Shown: piece by piece, positions 35,161 through 42,768 of the stretch
Layout of the letters: each line of letters begins with the position of its first letter
Numbering within the stretch: the first letter of the stretch is position 1
Source: Streptomyces sp. CNQ085
Lineage (GTDB): Bacteria > Actinomycetota > Actinomycetes > Streptomycetales > Streptomycetaceae
Assembly: GCF_022614595.1 (NCBI RefSeq)
Contig: NZ_JAJFAU010000022.1
Location: forward strand, 1-42,778
Direction of reading: 5' to 3'
DNA: 42,778 bases
Program-made: the position numbers and the translations under genes
The notes under the pieces: generated by a model
What the model saw: only the letters and a program-made list of their open reading frames with translations
Databases searched by the model: none
Told to the model about the DNA's origin: nothing

Positions 35161-35781
35161 TCAGGGTATCTGCCGCCGGACTCGCGAGACCGGCGCCGAC
35201 CGGCGGAACCAGAACGCCGCCAGCACCCCGCCGATCAGCCCGAACAGATGCCCCTGCCAGGAGACGCCCTGCGCCGTGGGCAGCACGCCCCACAGGATCG
35301 AGCCGTAGAGCAGCACGACCGTGATGCCCACGGTTATGTCGAGTGCGTCCCGGTCGACGAAACCGCGCACCAGCAGATAACCGAAGAGACCGAAGACCAC
35401 GCCCGAGGCGCCCGCCGTCAGGGAGTTCTCCGGCGCGGTGAGCCAGACGCCGAGGCCGCTGACGACGATGATCGTCAGACAGACGGCCAGGAAGCGGCCT
35501 ATTCCGCGTACGGCCGCCAGAAAGCCCAGTACCAGCAGCGGCAGGCTGTTGGCCGCCACGTGGTCCCAGCCGAAGTGCAGGAAAGCCGCCGGTACCACGT
35601 CGGCCAGCTCGTCCGTCTCGCGCGGTGAGATGCCGTAGGGGTCCAGGGAGTTGCCGGTGGCCACGTCGACGGCCTCCAGCACCCACAGCAGCGCCACCCA
35701 GGACGCCATCAGCACCCCCGCCGACATCGCTCTGGAGGCGCGTGAGGGGCGGGACGCCCCTGCCGTCGGTCCGTACACCAT
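35161..35781 (-). CDS. Rhomboid-family intramembrane serine protease
   Basis: A 206-residue membrane protein. Catalytic Ser126 in TAGASGVVFG and His178 in SWQGHLFGLIGG form the dyad. HVAANS (His74, Asn78) is the family's oxyanion-hole motif. About six helices. Rhomboids cut membrane proteins inside the bilayer; the substrate is unknown. ATG 35781 has GGGAGAG five bases upstream; longer readings add unlikely Arg/Ala/Gly-rich sequence. It converges with mqnP and follows the lipoprotein gene on the same strand, an unusual place inside the menaquinone set. Confidence 0.88.
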   Translation of the reverse strand: MVYGPTAGASRPSRASRAMSAGVLMASWVALLWVLEAVDVATGNSLDPYGISPRETDELADVVPAAFLHFGWDHVAANSLPLLVLGFLAAVRGIGRFLAVCLTIIVVSGLGVWLTAPENSLTAGASGVVFGLFGYLLVRGFVDRDALDITVGITVVLLYGSILWGVLPTAQGVSWQGHLFGLIGGVLAAFWFRRSAPVSRVRRQIP

Positions 35782-35955
35782 CCGGTCTCTCCCGTTCGAT
35801 ACCGCTGTCGGTCCCGGCATCCCCGGCACCCCGGACACCACTGCCGGTACCGCCGCCGACGCCGGCAGCGCCGCCGTCCTCCGGCCTGCCCGTTCCACCA
35901 CCGCGTACGTCCTGAGAACGTCACGGAACGTGTCGGTAGTTCCGGCCGGGGCGAC

Positions 35956-37122
35956 TCAGGGCCGGGACGAGCCCAGCTCCTCGTAGAACACCGCGGCCAT
36001 CACGTCCTGCGGATCCAGCCACCTGGCTCCCCGCGGGGCCCTCACCGGAACCGCTGAACCGGGCGCGAAGGACATCGTGAACGGTATCTCCGCCGAGCCC
36101 TCGACGCCCGTCTCCCCGGAGAACTGCGCCAGGTCCACCGTCATTCCCGACAGGACACCGCCGCGCAGTGCCAGCTCCGCCGTGACCCGCCGGTCCGGAG
36201 CCCGCTCCAGCCAGGAGAACCCGATCCCGTCGAAGCGGTCCTCCAGCGGGGCCAGCGCCTCCGCGAGGCCGTCGGCGACCTCGCGGGCCGGGAGCGTCAC
36301 CCTGACGCGCTCGGTGCCGTCCGCCCGCCCGGCGTCCCGCAGGACGGCGTGGTCGTCCAGGGCCCGGCGCACCGCGCCGATCACATGGTGCTGGGCCCGG
36401 GCGCTCTGCAGGAGGTCCACACTGTTGGCCAGCCGCTGGGCGCGCTCGCCGTACTTGCCGCCCACCGCCCGCGCGAAGTGGTCGAACTCCTCGGGGTCTA
36501 TCTGCACCCACCGGCCCTCGAGCATGTCCCGGGCGGCGGCCAGGGAGGGCGGCAGGCCGTCCGCCGAGCGGGCCAGTTCGGCCGCCTGCACCACCGTCTC
36601 GCGGCTCCGGTCCGTCTCGTGCGCCAGCCGCGCCCAGTCGGCACGCACGTAGAAGTCGGCGCCGACCGACTTGTAGGCGGCCACGTCCCGGTTGCCGAAG
36701 TTCACGGCCGCGGCCGTGTCGATCCTGTCCTTCCGGCCGAGGTCCTTCAGCGGCCTGTCCGCGCCGAACACGAACGCCGTCTCCATCCGGGACAGCAGCA
36801 GCGCGTCGGTGCGGGAGGCCGCCGGGCCCATGCCCCGCTCGTGGTTGCGCCGCAGGAAGGCGTGTATCTCGTCGGCGGGGGCCTCGACGCGCACGGCGAC
36901 CGACACCGTCTCCCACTCGCCGAGCCTCTCGACGGACTGGCGGGCCCTGGCCTCGGCGCCGCTCTTCTGGGGAGTCCCACAGGCGGCGGCGACCAGAAGG
37001 ACGCAGCCGGCCGCCGCCAGGCACATGCGCCCGGTGCGCGGGCTCCGGGAGGTGCCTGGGGTGCGTGAGGTGAGCGGGAGGCGCTCGGCGTGCGCGATGG
37101 GCGTGCGGGGCGTACGGGACAT
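35956..37122 (-). CDS. Secreted lipoprotein of unknown function
   Basis: A 388-residue protein with a long basic N-region, a hydrophobic segment (MCLAAAGCVLLVAAAC) and lipobox VAAAC, placing the lipid on Cys48. The mature part is soluble, with no repeats: LGEWETVSVAVRVEAPADEI, NFGNRDVAAYKSVGADFYVR, GGKYGERAQRLANSVDLLQS and a C-terminus with GARWLDPQDVMAAVFYEEL. I do not recognise a family. ATG 37122 lacks a strong ribosome site; TTG 37134 is an alternative, and ATG 37026 would give a more usual signal-peptide length. It lies before the rhomboid on the same strand, with about 170 bases between. Confidence 0.75.
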   Translation of the reverse strand: MSRTPRTPIAHAERLPLTSRTPGTSRSPRTGRMCLAAAGCVLLVAAACGTPQKSGAEARARQSVERLGEWETVSVAVRVEAPADEIHAFLRRNHERGMGPAASRTDALLLSRMETAFVFGADRPLKDLGRKDRIDTAAAVNFGNRDVAAYKSVGADFYVRADWARLAHETDRSRETVVQAAELARSADGLPPSLAAARDMLEGRWVQIDPEEFDHFARAVGGKYGERAQRLANSVDLLQSARAQHHVIGAVRRALDDHAVLRDAGRADGTERVRVTLPAREVADGLAEALAPLEDRFDGIGFSWLERAPDRRVTAELALRGGVLSGMTVDLAQFSGETGVEGSAEIPFTMSFAPGSAVPVRAPRGARWLDPQDVMAAVFYEELGSSRP

Positions 37123-37204
37123 GCGGCGATCCAACTACCTCGGAGACGGAGACGGCCAGGGTCCGGGTGCCCCGGTCGGCGCGGGAGGGCGGTACGGCGG
37201 CCGT

Positions 37205-37210
37205 TAGGCT
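37205..37210 (+). promoter_or_regulatory. Possible -10 for leaderless mqnM
   Basis: TAGGCT, a typical Streptomyces -10 element, ends 7 bases before GTG 37218, which has no ribosome site upstream. Confidence 0.5.
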
Positions 37211-37217
37211 CGGTGCC

Positions 37218-37928
37218 GTGAGGGACAGTGTGCGACGGCCGTGGATCGTCGGTGTATCCGGGGCGTCCGGGACGCCGTACGCCGCGTCGGTGATCCGCGC
37301 GCTGCTCGCGGCGGGCGAGGACGTGGACCTGGTGGTCAGCCGGGCCTCCCGGCTGACCCTGCTGGACGAGACCGGCCACCCCTTCCGCGACGCCCACTGG
37401 CGCGAGGACCTGCGCCGCTGGCTGGCCCGGGGCGCGGACGGCTCCCCGGACGCGTACGACGTGGCGGTCCCCGAGCCCGGCTCCCGGACCGGCTCGGTGC
37501 CGGACGCGCCCGGCACCGTACGGTACTGGCCCGCCGGCGACCTGGCCGCGGGGCCGTCCTCCGGCTCGTACCCGGCCAGGGGCATGATCGTCGTCCCGGC
37601 CTCCACCGCGTCCGTGGCGGGCATCGCCCTGGGACTCTCCAAGGACCTGCTCCAGCGCACGGCGAGCGTCACGCTCAAGGAGCGCCGCCCGCTGGTCGTC
37701 GCCGTGCGCGAGACGCCGCTGAACGGCCAGACGCTCAGGCACCTGGTCACCCTGGACGAGGCCGGGGCCGTGGTGCTGCCGGCCTCGCCCGCGTTCTACG
37801 CGGGGGCGGCGCAGATCCAGGAACTGGTCGACTTCGTCGCCGGCCGCGCGCTGGACGCACTGGGCGTTCCGCACGATCTCTACCGCCGATGGGAAGGTGA
37901 GCTGGGGGGCGCACAGAGGCAGTCGTAG
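37218..37928 (+). CDS. mqnM: UbiX-family flavin prenyltransferase
   Basis: A 236-residue UbiX-type enzyme that makes prenylated FMN for the UbiD-type MqnL. Seen: WIVGVSGASGTPYAASVIRA (FMN loop), VSRASRLTLLDETG, VPASTASVAGIALGLSKDLLQRTA (family signature), and KERRPLVVAVRETPLNG. An insert of about 50 residues (ADGSPDAYDVAVPEPGSRTG region) precedes WPAGDLAAGPSSGSY and is longer than in E. coli UbiX. Start GTG 37218 fits the -10 spacing; GTG 37230 has GAGGGA four bases upstream and is possible. It is the third menaquinone gene of the region, after the inserted reverse-strand pair. Confidence 0.88.
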   Translation: MRDSVRRPWIVGVSGASGTPYAASVIRALLAAGEDVDLVVSRASRLTLLDETGHPFRDAHWREDLRRWLARGADGSPDAYDVAVPEPGSRTGSVPDAPGTVRYWPAGDLAAGPSSGSYPARGMIVVPASTASVAGIALGLSKDLLQRTASVTLKERRPLVVAVRETPLNGQTLRHLVTLDEAGAVVLPASPAFYAGAAQIQELVDFVAGRALDALGVPHDLYRRWEGELGGAQRQS

Positions 37929-38033
37929 GGCGATGCCCCCGGATGCCTTAGATTCGATTACGGAAAGCTCTTGCGGTATCCGACAGCCGAACAGCCCGTA
38001 CGACGGCCCGAACGACGGAAGGCACCAGGACGC

Positions 38034-38489
38034 ATGGACGCGGTGGACAGACAGCTCATCCAGGCGCTGCGCGAGAACGGCAGGGCCTCGTACGCGGAGC
38101 TGGGCCGACTCGTCGGCCTCTCCGGCCCCAGCGTGACCGACCGCATCAACCGGCTGGAGGCGGCCGGCGTCATCACCGGATACCGCGCGACCGTGGACGC
38201 CCCCTCCCTGGGCCTGGGCGTCACCGCTCTGATCGGCATCCAGCTCTCGGACTCCGTCGACCACGAGGACGTGGTGGAGCGGCTGCGGGACCAGGCGGAG
38301 ATCGAGGACTGCTGGTTCATCGCCGGGGACGACTCCTTCATGCTCAAGGTGCGCGCCACCGACGTGGACGGCCTGGAACGGACGATCCGCAGGCTCTCGG
38401 GCACCAAGGGCGTCTCGCGGACCCGCACCACCATCGTGCTCTCCACCAAGTGGGAGAACCGGGTCGGCGTACTGCCCACCGAGGAGTGA
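38034..38489 (+). CDS. Lrp/AsnC-family transcriptional regulator
   Basis: A 151-residue regulator. The helix-turn-helix (residues 4-50: DRQLIQALRENGRASYAELG, then SGPSVTDRINRLEAAGVI) leads to the RAM effector domain (ALIGIQLSDSVDHEDVVERL, GDDSFMLKVRATDVDGLERT). Family members respond to amino acids and assemble into octamers. ATG 38034 has AGGA nearby. The upstream segment (37935-38000) is AT-richer and has a possible -10 TAGATT at 37950-37955. Between mqnM and mqnE, it may control the menaquinone genes, or simply lie beside them. Confidence 0.88.
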   Translation: MDAVDRQLIQALRENGRASYAELGRLVGLSGPSVTDRINRLEAAGVITGYRATVDAPSLGLGVTALIGIQLSDSVDHEDVVERLRDQAEIEDCWFIAGDDSFMLKVRATDVDGLERTIRRLSGTKGVSRTRTTIVLSTKWENRVGVLPTEE

Positions 38490-38620
38490 CCGCGCCCGCC
38501 CGCGCCCCGGGGCCCCGCCCGGTGCGCGGCGGGGCAGGCGTAGGCTCAATGAGCCGCCCGTGAAGGACGGCCCCGCAGGACCCGCAACCCCGTACACACC
38601 GAACAAGGAGGCGGCGAGGC

Positions 38621-39784
38621 ATGGACGCTGGGCTCAAACGCGAGCTGGAGGAGAAGGTCCGCGCCGGTGAGCGGCTGAGCCGTGAGGACGGCATCGCCCT
38701 GTACGAGTCCGACGACCTGGCCTGGCTGGGCGGCCTCGCCCACGAGGTGCGTACCCGCAGGAACGGCGACGTCGTCTACTTCAACGTCAACCGCCACCTG
38801 AACATGACCAACGTGTGCACGGCCTCGTGCGCCTACTGCTCCTTCCAGCGCAAGCCGGGGGAGAAGGACGCGTACACCATGCGCATCGAGGAGGCCGTGC
38901 GGCTGGCCAGGGCGATGGAGGGCGACAACCTCACCGAGCTCCACATCGTCAACGGCCTCCACCCCACCCTGCCCTGGCGCTACTACCCGCGCTCGCTGCG
39001 GGAGCTGAAGAAGGCCCTGCCGGACGTCTCCCTGAAGGCGTTCACCGCCACCGAGATCCACCACTTCGAGACGATCTCGGGCCTGTCGGCCTCAGAGATC
39101 CTCGACGAGCTGATCGACGCCGGACTGGAGTCGCTCACCGGCGGTGGCGCGGAGATCTTCGACTGGGAGGTGCGGCAGCACATCGTCGACCACCGCACCC
39201 ACTGGGAGGACTGGTCGCGCATCCACCGCCTGGCGCACTCCAAGGGCCTCAAGACGCCCTGCACCATGCTGTACGGGCACATCGAGGAGCCCCGCCACCG
39301 CGTCGACCACGTGCTGCGGCTGCGTGAACTGCAGGACGAGACCGGCGGCTTCCAGGTCTTCATCCCGCTGCGCTACCAGCACGACTTCGTGGACATGAAG
39401 GACGGCAAGGTCCGCAACCGGCTCCAGGCCCGCACCACCATGGCCACCGGGGCGGAGGCGCTCAGGACCTTCGCGGTCTCGCGGCTGCTGTTCGACAACG
39501 TGCCGCACGTGAAGGTGTTCTGGGTGATGCACGGCGTGCAGACCGCCCAGCTCGCCCTCCAGCACGGCGCGGACGACATGGACGGCTCGGTGGTCGAGTA
39601 CAAGATCACCCATGACGCGGACAACTACGGCACCCCCGACAAGCTCACCCGGGAGGACCTGCTGGAGCTGATCCGCGACGCCGGCTTCCGCCCCATCGAG
39701 CGCAACACCCGCTACGAGATCGTCCGCGAGTACGACGGCCCGGACCCGGCGCGGCGTGAGTCGCCGCAGCCGATGCGGCTGTGA
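38621..39784 (+). CDS. mqnE: Aminofutalosine synthase (radical SAM)
   Basis: A 387-residue radical SAM enzyme that joins 3-[(1-carboxyvinyl)oxy]benzoate to SAM's adenosyl part to make 6-amino-6-deoxyfutalosine. The CX3CX2C cluster motif is CTASCAYC (Cys66, Cys70, Cys73), followed by SFQRKPGEKDAYTM. Then ELHIVNGLHPTLPWRYY, SLTGGGAEIFD, GHIEEPRHRVDHVLRLRELQ and PLRYQH mark the MqnE/MqnC group. ATG 38621 has AAGGAGG about ten bases upstream. A TAGGCT -10 at 38541-38546 predicts a leader of about 70 bases, so it has its own promoter. Confidence 0.93.
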   Translation: MDAGLKRELEEKVRAGERLSREDGIALYESDDLAWLGGLAHEVRTRRNGDVVYFNVNRHLNMTNVCTASCAYCSFQRKPGEKDAYTMRIEEAVRLARAMEGDNLTELHIVNGLHPTLPWRYYPRSLRELKKALPDVSLKAFTATEIHHFETISGLSASEILDELIDAGLESLTGGGAEIFDWEVRQHIVDHRTHWEDWSRIHRLAHSKGLKTPCTMLYGHIEEPRHRVDHVLRLRELQDETGGFQVFIPLRYQHDFVDMKDGKVRNRLQARTTMATGAEALRTFAVSRLLFDNVPHVKVFWVMHGVQTAQLALQHGADDMDGSVVEYKITHDADNYGTPDKLTREDLLELIRDAGFRPIERNTRYEIVREYDGPDPARRESPQPMRL

Positions 39785-39827
39785 CCCGGCACCGGGCGTG
39801 ACACGGAACACCGGTGAGAACGGCTCG

Positions 39828-40352
39828 ATGACACTGCGGTACGTACTCGATCCTCCCGTCGACCGGCGGCTGGCCGACGGAATCTGCGACCTGTGGGCGC
39901 GGGTGACCAACGCGGGCGGCGCCGTCGGCTTCGCACCGCCGGTGACCGCCCAGGAGGTGCGGCCCGAGCTGGCCCGGCACCTGACGGCGATGGCCGAGGG
40001 GCGGGCGCGGCTGCTGGCGGCGTACGACGAGGAGGACCGGGTCGCGGGCACCGCCTTCCTGATGCCGAACACACACCGGCTGATGCGACACTGGGTGTGG
40101 CTGTACACCGTGATGCTGAGCCCCGAGCGCCAGGGCCGGGGTGAGGGCCGGGCCCTGATGGCCGCCGTGGAGGAGGCCGCCCGGGGCATGGACGGCGTCC
40201 ACGGCATCCGGCTCACCTGCCGGGGCGGGCTCGGGCTGGAGCACTTCTACGGCTCGTGCGGCTACAAGGAGGTCGGACGCGTGCCCGATGCCATCCGCGT
40301 CGCGGACGACGACCTCCGGGACGACATCACCATGTGGCTCCGGCTCAGCTGA
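39828..40352 (+). CDS. GNAT-family N-acetyltransferase
   Basis: A 174-residue GNAT protein. The acetyl-CoA loop is SPERQGRGEGRALMAAVEEA (Q/RxxGxG/A). The N-terminal strand-helix part (LADGICDLWARVTNAGGAVG) and the closing HFYGSCGYKEVGRVPDAI complete the fold. The acceptor substrate is unknown. ATG 39828 is 43 bases after mqnE, so it may share its transcript. DUF4229 follows after 28 bases. Confidence 0.85.
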   Translation: MTLRYVLDPPVDRRLADGICDLWARVTNAGGAVGFAPPVTAQEVRPELARHLTAMAEGRARLLAAYDEEDRVAGTAFLMPNTHRLMRHWVWLYTVMLSPERQGRGEGRALMAAVEEAARGMDGVHGIRLTCRGGLGLEHFYGSCGYKEVGRVPDAIRVADDDLRDDITMWLRLS

Positions 40353-40380
40353 CCCGGCCACGCCGAAAGGATCCACCACC

Positions 40381-40737
40381 GTGACCAGCACCTCGGAGAC
40401 CGGCACCACGAACACCGGACCGGCCACCGGACCGGACACCGTGTCCGCCGCCGCGCCGGTCCGCAAGCCGCACGCGACGCTCCGCTACACGGCCATGCGA
40501 CTGGGCGTCTTCCTCGCCTGCTTCGTGGTCGTCGCGGTGCTCGCCTACGTCGGCATCCTGCCCGAGGCCATCGGCAGGGCCAACCCGTTGTGGCTGCTGA
40601 TGCTCGCCATGGTCGTCTCCGCGCCGCTCAGCCTGGTGCTGCTGCGCCGGCAGCGCGACGAGATGTCCGTGCGGATCGCCGAGCGCGTGGACCATGCCAA
40701 GCGGAAGCTGGCCGCCAACCAGAGCCAGGAGGACTGA
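40381..40737 (+). CDS. DUF4229 small membrane protein
   Basis: A 118-residue protein with two membrane helices (MRLGVFLACFVVVAVLAYVG; LWLLMLAMVVSAPLSLVLL), a short Thr/Gly-rich N-terminus, and a charged C-terminal helix (RQRDEMSVRIAERVDHAKRK). It matches the DUF4229 family next to menaquinone genes in Streptomyces; function unknown. GTG 40381 has AAAGGA 12 bases upstream. A terminator follows. Confidence 0.82.
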   Translation: MTSTSETGTTNTGPATGPDTVSAAAPVRKPHATLRYTAMRLGVFLACFVVVAVLAYVGILPEAIGRANPLWLLMLAMVVSAPLSLVLLRRQRDEMSVRIAERVDHAKRKLAANQSQED

Positions 40738-40782
40738 GGGCGGGCTCCTCGCCGCACGTAACCCTCGTCACACTCCCTCACG

Positions 40783-40818
40783 ACGCCCCGCCGGGAATGC
40801 CCTTCCCCCGCGGGGCGT
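40783..40818 (+). terminator. Terminator after the DUF4229 gene
   Basis: Perfect 9-bp inverted repeat ACGCCCCGC/GCGGGGCGT with an 18-base loop that contains a further GGG/CCC pairing, 45 bases past the stop. Confidence 0.65.
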
Positions 40819-40890
40819 TGTGCGTCGGCGGAAACCATTCCGCCAGGCGGCGCCCGGGAAGCCCCGGGGCCCGGTGTTAGCGTGAGGACC

Positions 40891-40998
40891 ATGACGAGCG
40901 CAGCCCGCACCACTCCCCAGGCCAGGAGCACGATGCTCGTGGCCCGGCTGCACGTCGACCTCTGCCGCTGCCTGTCCGCGGCCTGTCGCATCGGCTGA
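40891..40998 (+). CDS. Cysteine-rich leader peptide
   Basis: A 35-residue peptide ending LHVDLCRCLSAACRIG, with Cys codons at 40963, 40969 and 40984 close to its stop. It fits the short Streptomyces leader peptides with an HVDLxR...SAxCR ending found before sulfur and amino-acid transport genes. In mycobacteria, Cys-rich leader ORFs attenuate operons in response to cysteine. A -10-like TAGCGT (40878-40883) lies 7 bases before ATG 40891, suggesting leaderless start. An internal ATG 40933 with AGGAG four bases upstream would give a 21-residue form. Two hairpins lie between it and the symporter gene. Cysteine control is inference. Confidence 0.7.
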   Translation: MTSAARTTPQARSTMLVARLHVDLCRCLSAACRIG

Positions 40999-41026
40999 GC
41001 CCCGCGCGACCACGGCGGCCGGGGTT
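40998..41026 (+). promoter_or_regulatory. Terminator-like hairpin just after the leader peptide
   Basis: AGCCCCG...CGGGGTT, a 7-bp stem with one G-T pair and a 15-base loop, followed by T-rich sequence. It starts at the last base of the leader stop codon, where ribosome position could change its folding. Confidence 0.5.
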
Positions 41027-41054
41027 TCCTCCGGTGCGCTCTTCCCTCTTTCCC

Positions 41055-41105
41055 GGTTCTCCGGGACCGTCGTGTTCCCGACGCACGCGCAGAACCCGGA
41101 GAACC
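41055..41105 (+). promoter_or_regulatory. Second leader hairpin (11-bp inverted repeat)
   Basis: GGTTCTCCGGG (41055-41065) and CCCGGAGAACC (41095-41105) are perfectly complementary over 11 bp. The 29-base loop contains a smaller GTCG/CGAC pairing. It lies 48 bases before the symporter start and 37 before its ribosome site. Confidence 0.65.
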
Positions 41106-41153
41106 CCCCCCCGAGAACTCTGTCCCCATCACATGTCCCACCGGAGTGTGCCC

Positions 41154-42599
41154 GTGTCCTCCAACACGCCATCCAGCGCGCCCGGCGAGTCCGGCAAGAC
41201 CGCCGCGTCCACCGAGGCCGCCGCGTCCACCGGGCCGAAGCGCCGCACAGGCCTCGCCAGAGTCCCCTTCTGGGCCCAGATCCTCCTCGGCCTGGTCCTG
41301 GGAGTCCTGCTGGGCTGGGCCGCCCGCAGCGGCGACATCGCCTGGCTCAGCACCGCCCTCGACAGGGTCGGCGGCACCTTCGTCCAGCTGCTGAAGCTGG
41401 CCGTCGGTCCGCTGGTCTTCTTCGCCATCACCGTCTCCATCACCAACCTGCGGAACGTCTCGGGCGCGGCCCGGCTGGCCGGACGCACCCTGCTGTGGTT
41501 CATGGCCACCTCGCTGGTCGCCGTCGGGATCGGCCTGACGATCGGTCTGCTGACCAACCCGGGCGAGGGCACCGGACTGTCCCCGAAGGACGGTGCCCGA
41601 CCCGAACAGGCCGGTTCCTGGCTGGACTTCCTCACCGGGATCGTCCCCACCGACGTGGTCACACCGTTCACCGAGCTGAACGTCCTGCAGATCGTCTTCA
41701 TGGCCGCCGTCGCCGGCATCGCCGCGCTGCGGATCGGGGAGAAGGCGGCGCCACTGCTCTCCTTCGCCGAGTCGGCCCTCACCCTGCTGCAGAAGGCCCT
41801 GTGGTGGGTCATCCGGCTGGCCCCGCTGGGCACCCTCGGCCTGATCGGCCGTGCCATCGACCAGTACGGCTGGGACCTGATCGGCCAGTACGCCACCTTC
41901 ACCGCCGACGTCTACATCGGCTCCCTGCTGGTGATGTTCGGTGTCTACCCGCTGCTGCTGTCCCTGGCCGCCCGCGTCAGCCCGCTGCAGTTCTTCCGCG
42001 GCGCCTGGCCCGCCATCCAGCTGGGCTTCGTCTCCCGCTCCTCGGTCGGCACCATGCCGGTGACCCAGAAGGCCATCGAACGGCTCGGGGTGCCCAGGGA
42101 GTACGCCTCATTCGCCGCGCCGTTCGGGGCCACCACCAAGATGGACGGCTGTGCGGCGGTCTACCCGGCGCTCGCCGCGATCTTCGTCGCGGAGATCTTC
42201 GGGATCTCCCTCGGCGTCGCCGACTACGTGCTGATCGCCTTCGTCTCGGTCATCGGATCGGCCGCCACCGCCGGTCTCACCGGTGCCACCGTGATGACCA
42301 CGCTGACCCTCTCCACCCTCGGCCTGCCGCTGGAGGGCGTGGGTCTGCTGCTGGCGATCGACCCGGTCCTGGACATGATCCGGACGGCCACCAACGTCGC
42401 CGGCCAGGCGGCGGTCCCGGTCGTGGTCGCGGCCCGCGAGAGGATCCTCGACCTGGACGCCTTCCGCGGCGCCCGGAGCTTCGACATCGACTCCCTCGAC
42501 GACACCGGCGCCCTCGACGACACCGGTGGTGCCGGAACCGCACCCGCCGGAGGGACGGGGGACCGCCGGAGCGGTGAGCCGGCCCCCGCCACCGTCTGA
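41154..42599 (+). CDS. Dicarboxylate/amino acid:cation symporter (DAACS family), possible cystine transporter
   Basis: A 481-residue inner-membrane transporter of the GltPh/DAACS fold. The first re-entrant loop is SRSSVGTMPVT (294-304). The TM7 motif is KMDGCAAVYPALAAIFVAEI (329-348) and TM8 is DPVLDMIRTATNVAGQAA (403-420). Compared with GltPh (positions recalled), Asn310 corresponds to Lys329 and Asp405 to Gln418, both sodium-site residues, while Asp407 and Arg410 keep the substrate-contacting positions. The GCAxxYPA stretch resembles TcyP/YdjN cystine carriers. A Cys-rich leader lies upstream. The substrate is therefore likely an amino acid, possibly cystine, but this is inferred. GTG 41154 has GGAG seven bases upstream; ATG 41133 does not. 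The 31-bp duplication covers its 3' end. Confidence 0.85.
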   Translation: MSSNTPSSAPGESGKTAASTEAAASTGPKRRTGLARVPFWAQILLGLVLGVLLGWAARSGDIAWLSTALDRVGGTFVQLLKLAVGPLVFFAITVSITNLRNVSGAARLAGRTLLWFMATSLVAVGIGLTIGLLTNPGEGTGLSPKDGARPEQAGSWLDFLTGIVPTDVVTPFTELNVLQIVFMAAVAGIAALRIGEKAAPLLSFAESALTLLQKALWWVIRLAPLGTLGLIGRAIDQYGWDLIGQYATFTADVYIGSLLVMFGVYPLLLSLAARVSPLQFFRGAWPAIQLGFVSRSSVGTMPVTQKAIERLGVPREYASFAAPFGATTKMDGCAAVYPALAAIFVAEIFGISLGVADYVLIAFVSVIGSAATAGLTGATVMTTLTLSTLGLPLEGVGLLLAIDPVLDMIRTATNVAGQAAVPVVVAARERILDLDAFRGARSFDIDSLDDTGALDDTGGAGTAPAGGTGDRRSGEPAPATV

Positions 42600-42644
42600 C
42601 CGGCCCCGCACGACCCCCGCCACCGCCTGACCGGCCCCGCACGG
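42583..42644 (+). repeat. 31-bp tandem duplication spanning the symporter stop codon
   Basis: Two adjacent 31-base copies (42583-42613 and 42614-42644) beginning CCCCCGCCACCG and continuing CTGACCGGCCCCGCACG, differing at two positions. The first copy contains the last codons and stop of the symporter; the second repeats them downstream. Confidence 0.85.
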
Positions 42645-42737
42645 CGTCCACCACAGGGCTTGGTCAAGTTCCGGAGTCGTGCGGCTGGGTCGGGCTGTGA
42701 CCGGTTGGGGTGCATAGCAGAGCAGGCACGGGCTTCG

Positions 42738-42768
42738 TGATCATTGGGGTGTCGAAGCTCAACGATCA
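42738..42768. repeat. Inverted repeat near the window end
   Basis: TGATCATTG (42738-42746) and CAACGATCA (42760-42768) pair with one mismatch around a 13-base loop. From about 42655 the sequence is less GC-rich and includes GATC- and TGCATAG-containing stretches unlike neighbouring genes. It may be the edge of an insertion sequence or the start region of the next gene; the window ends here. Confidence 0.4.
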
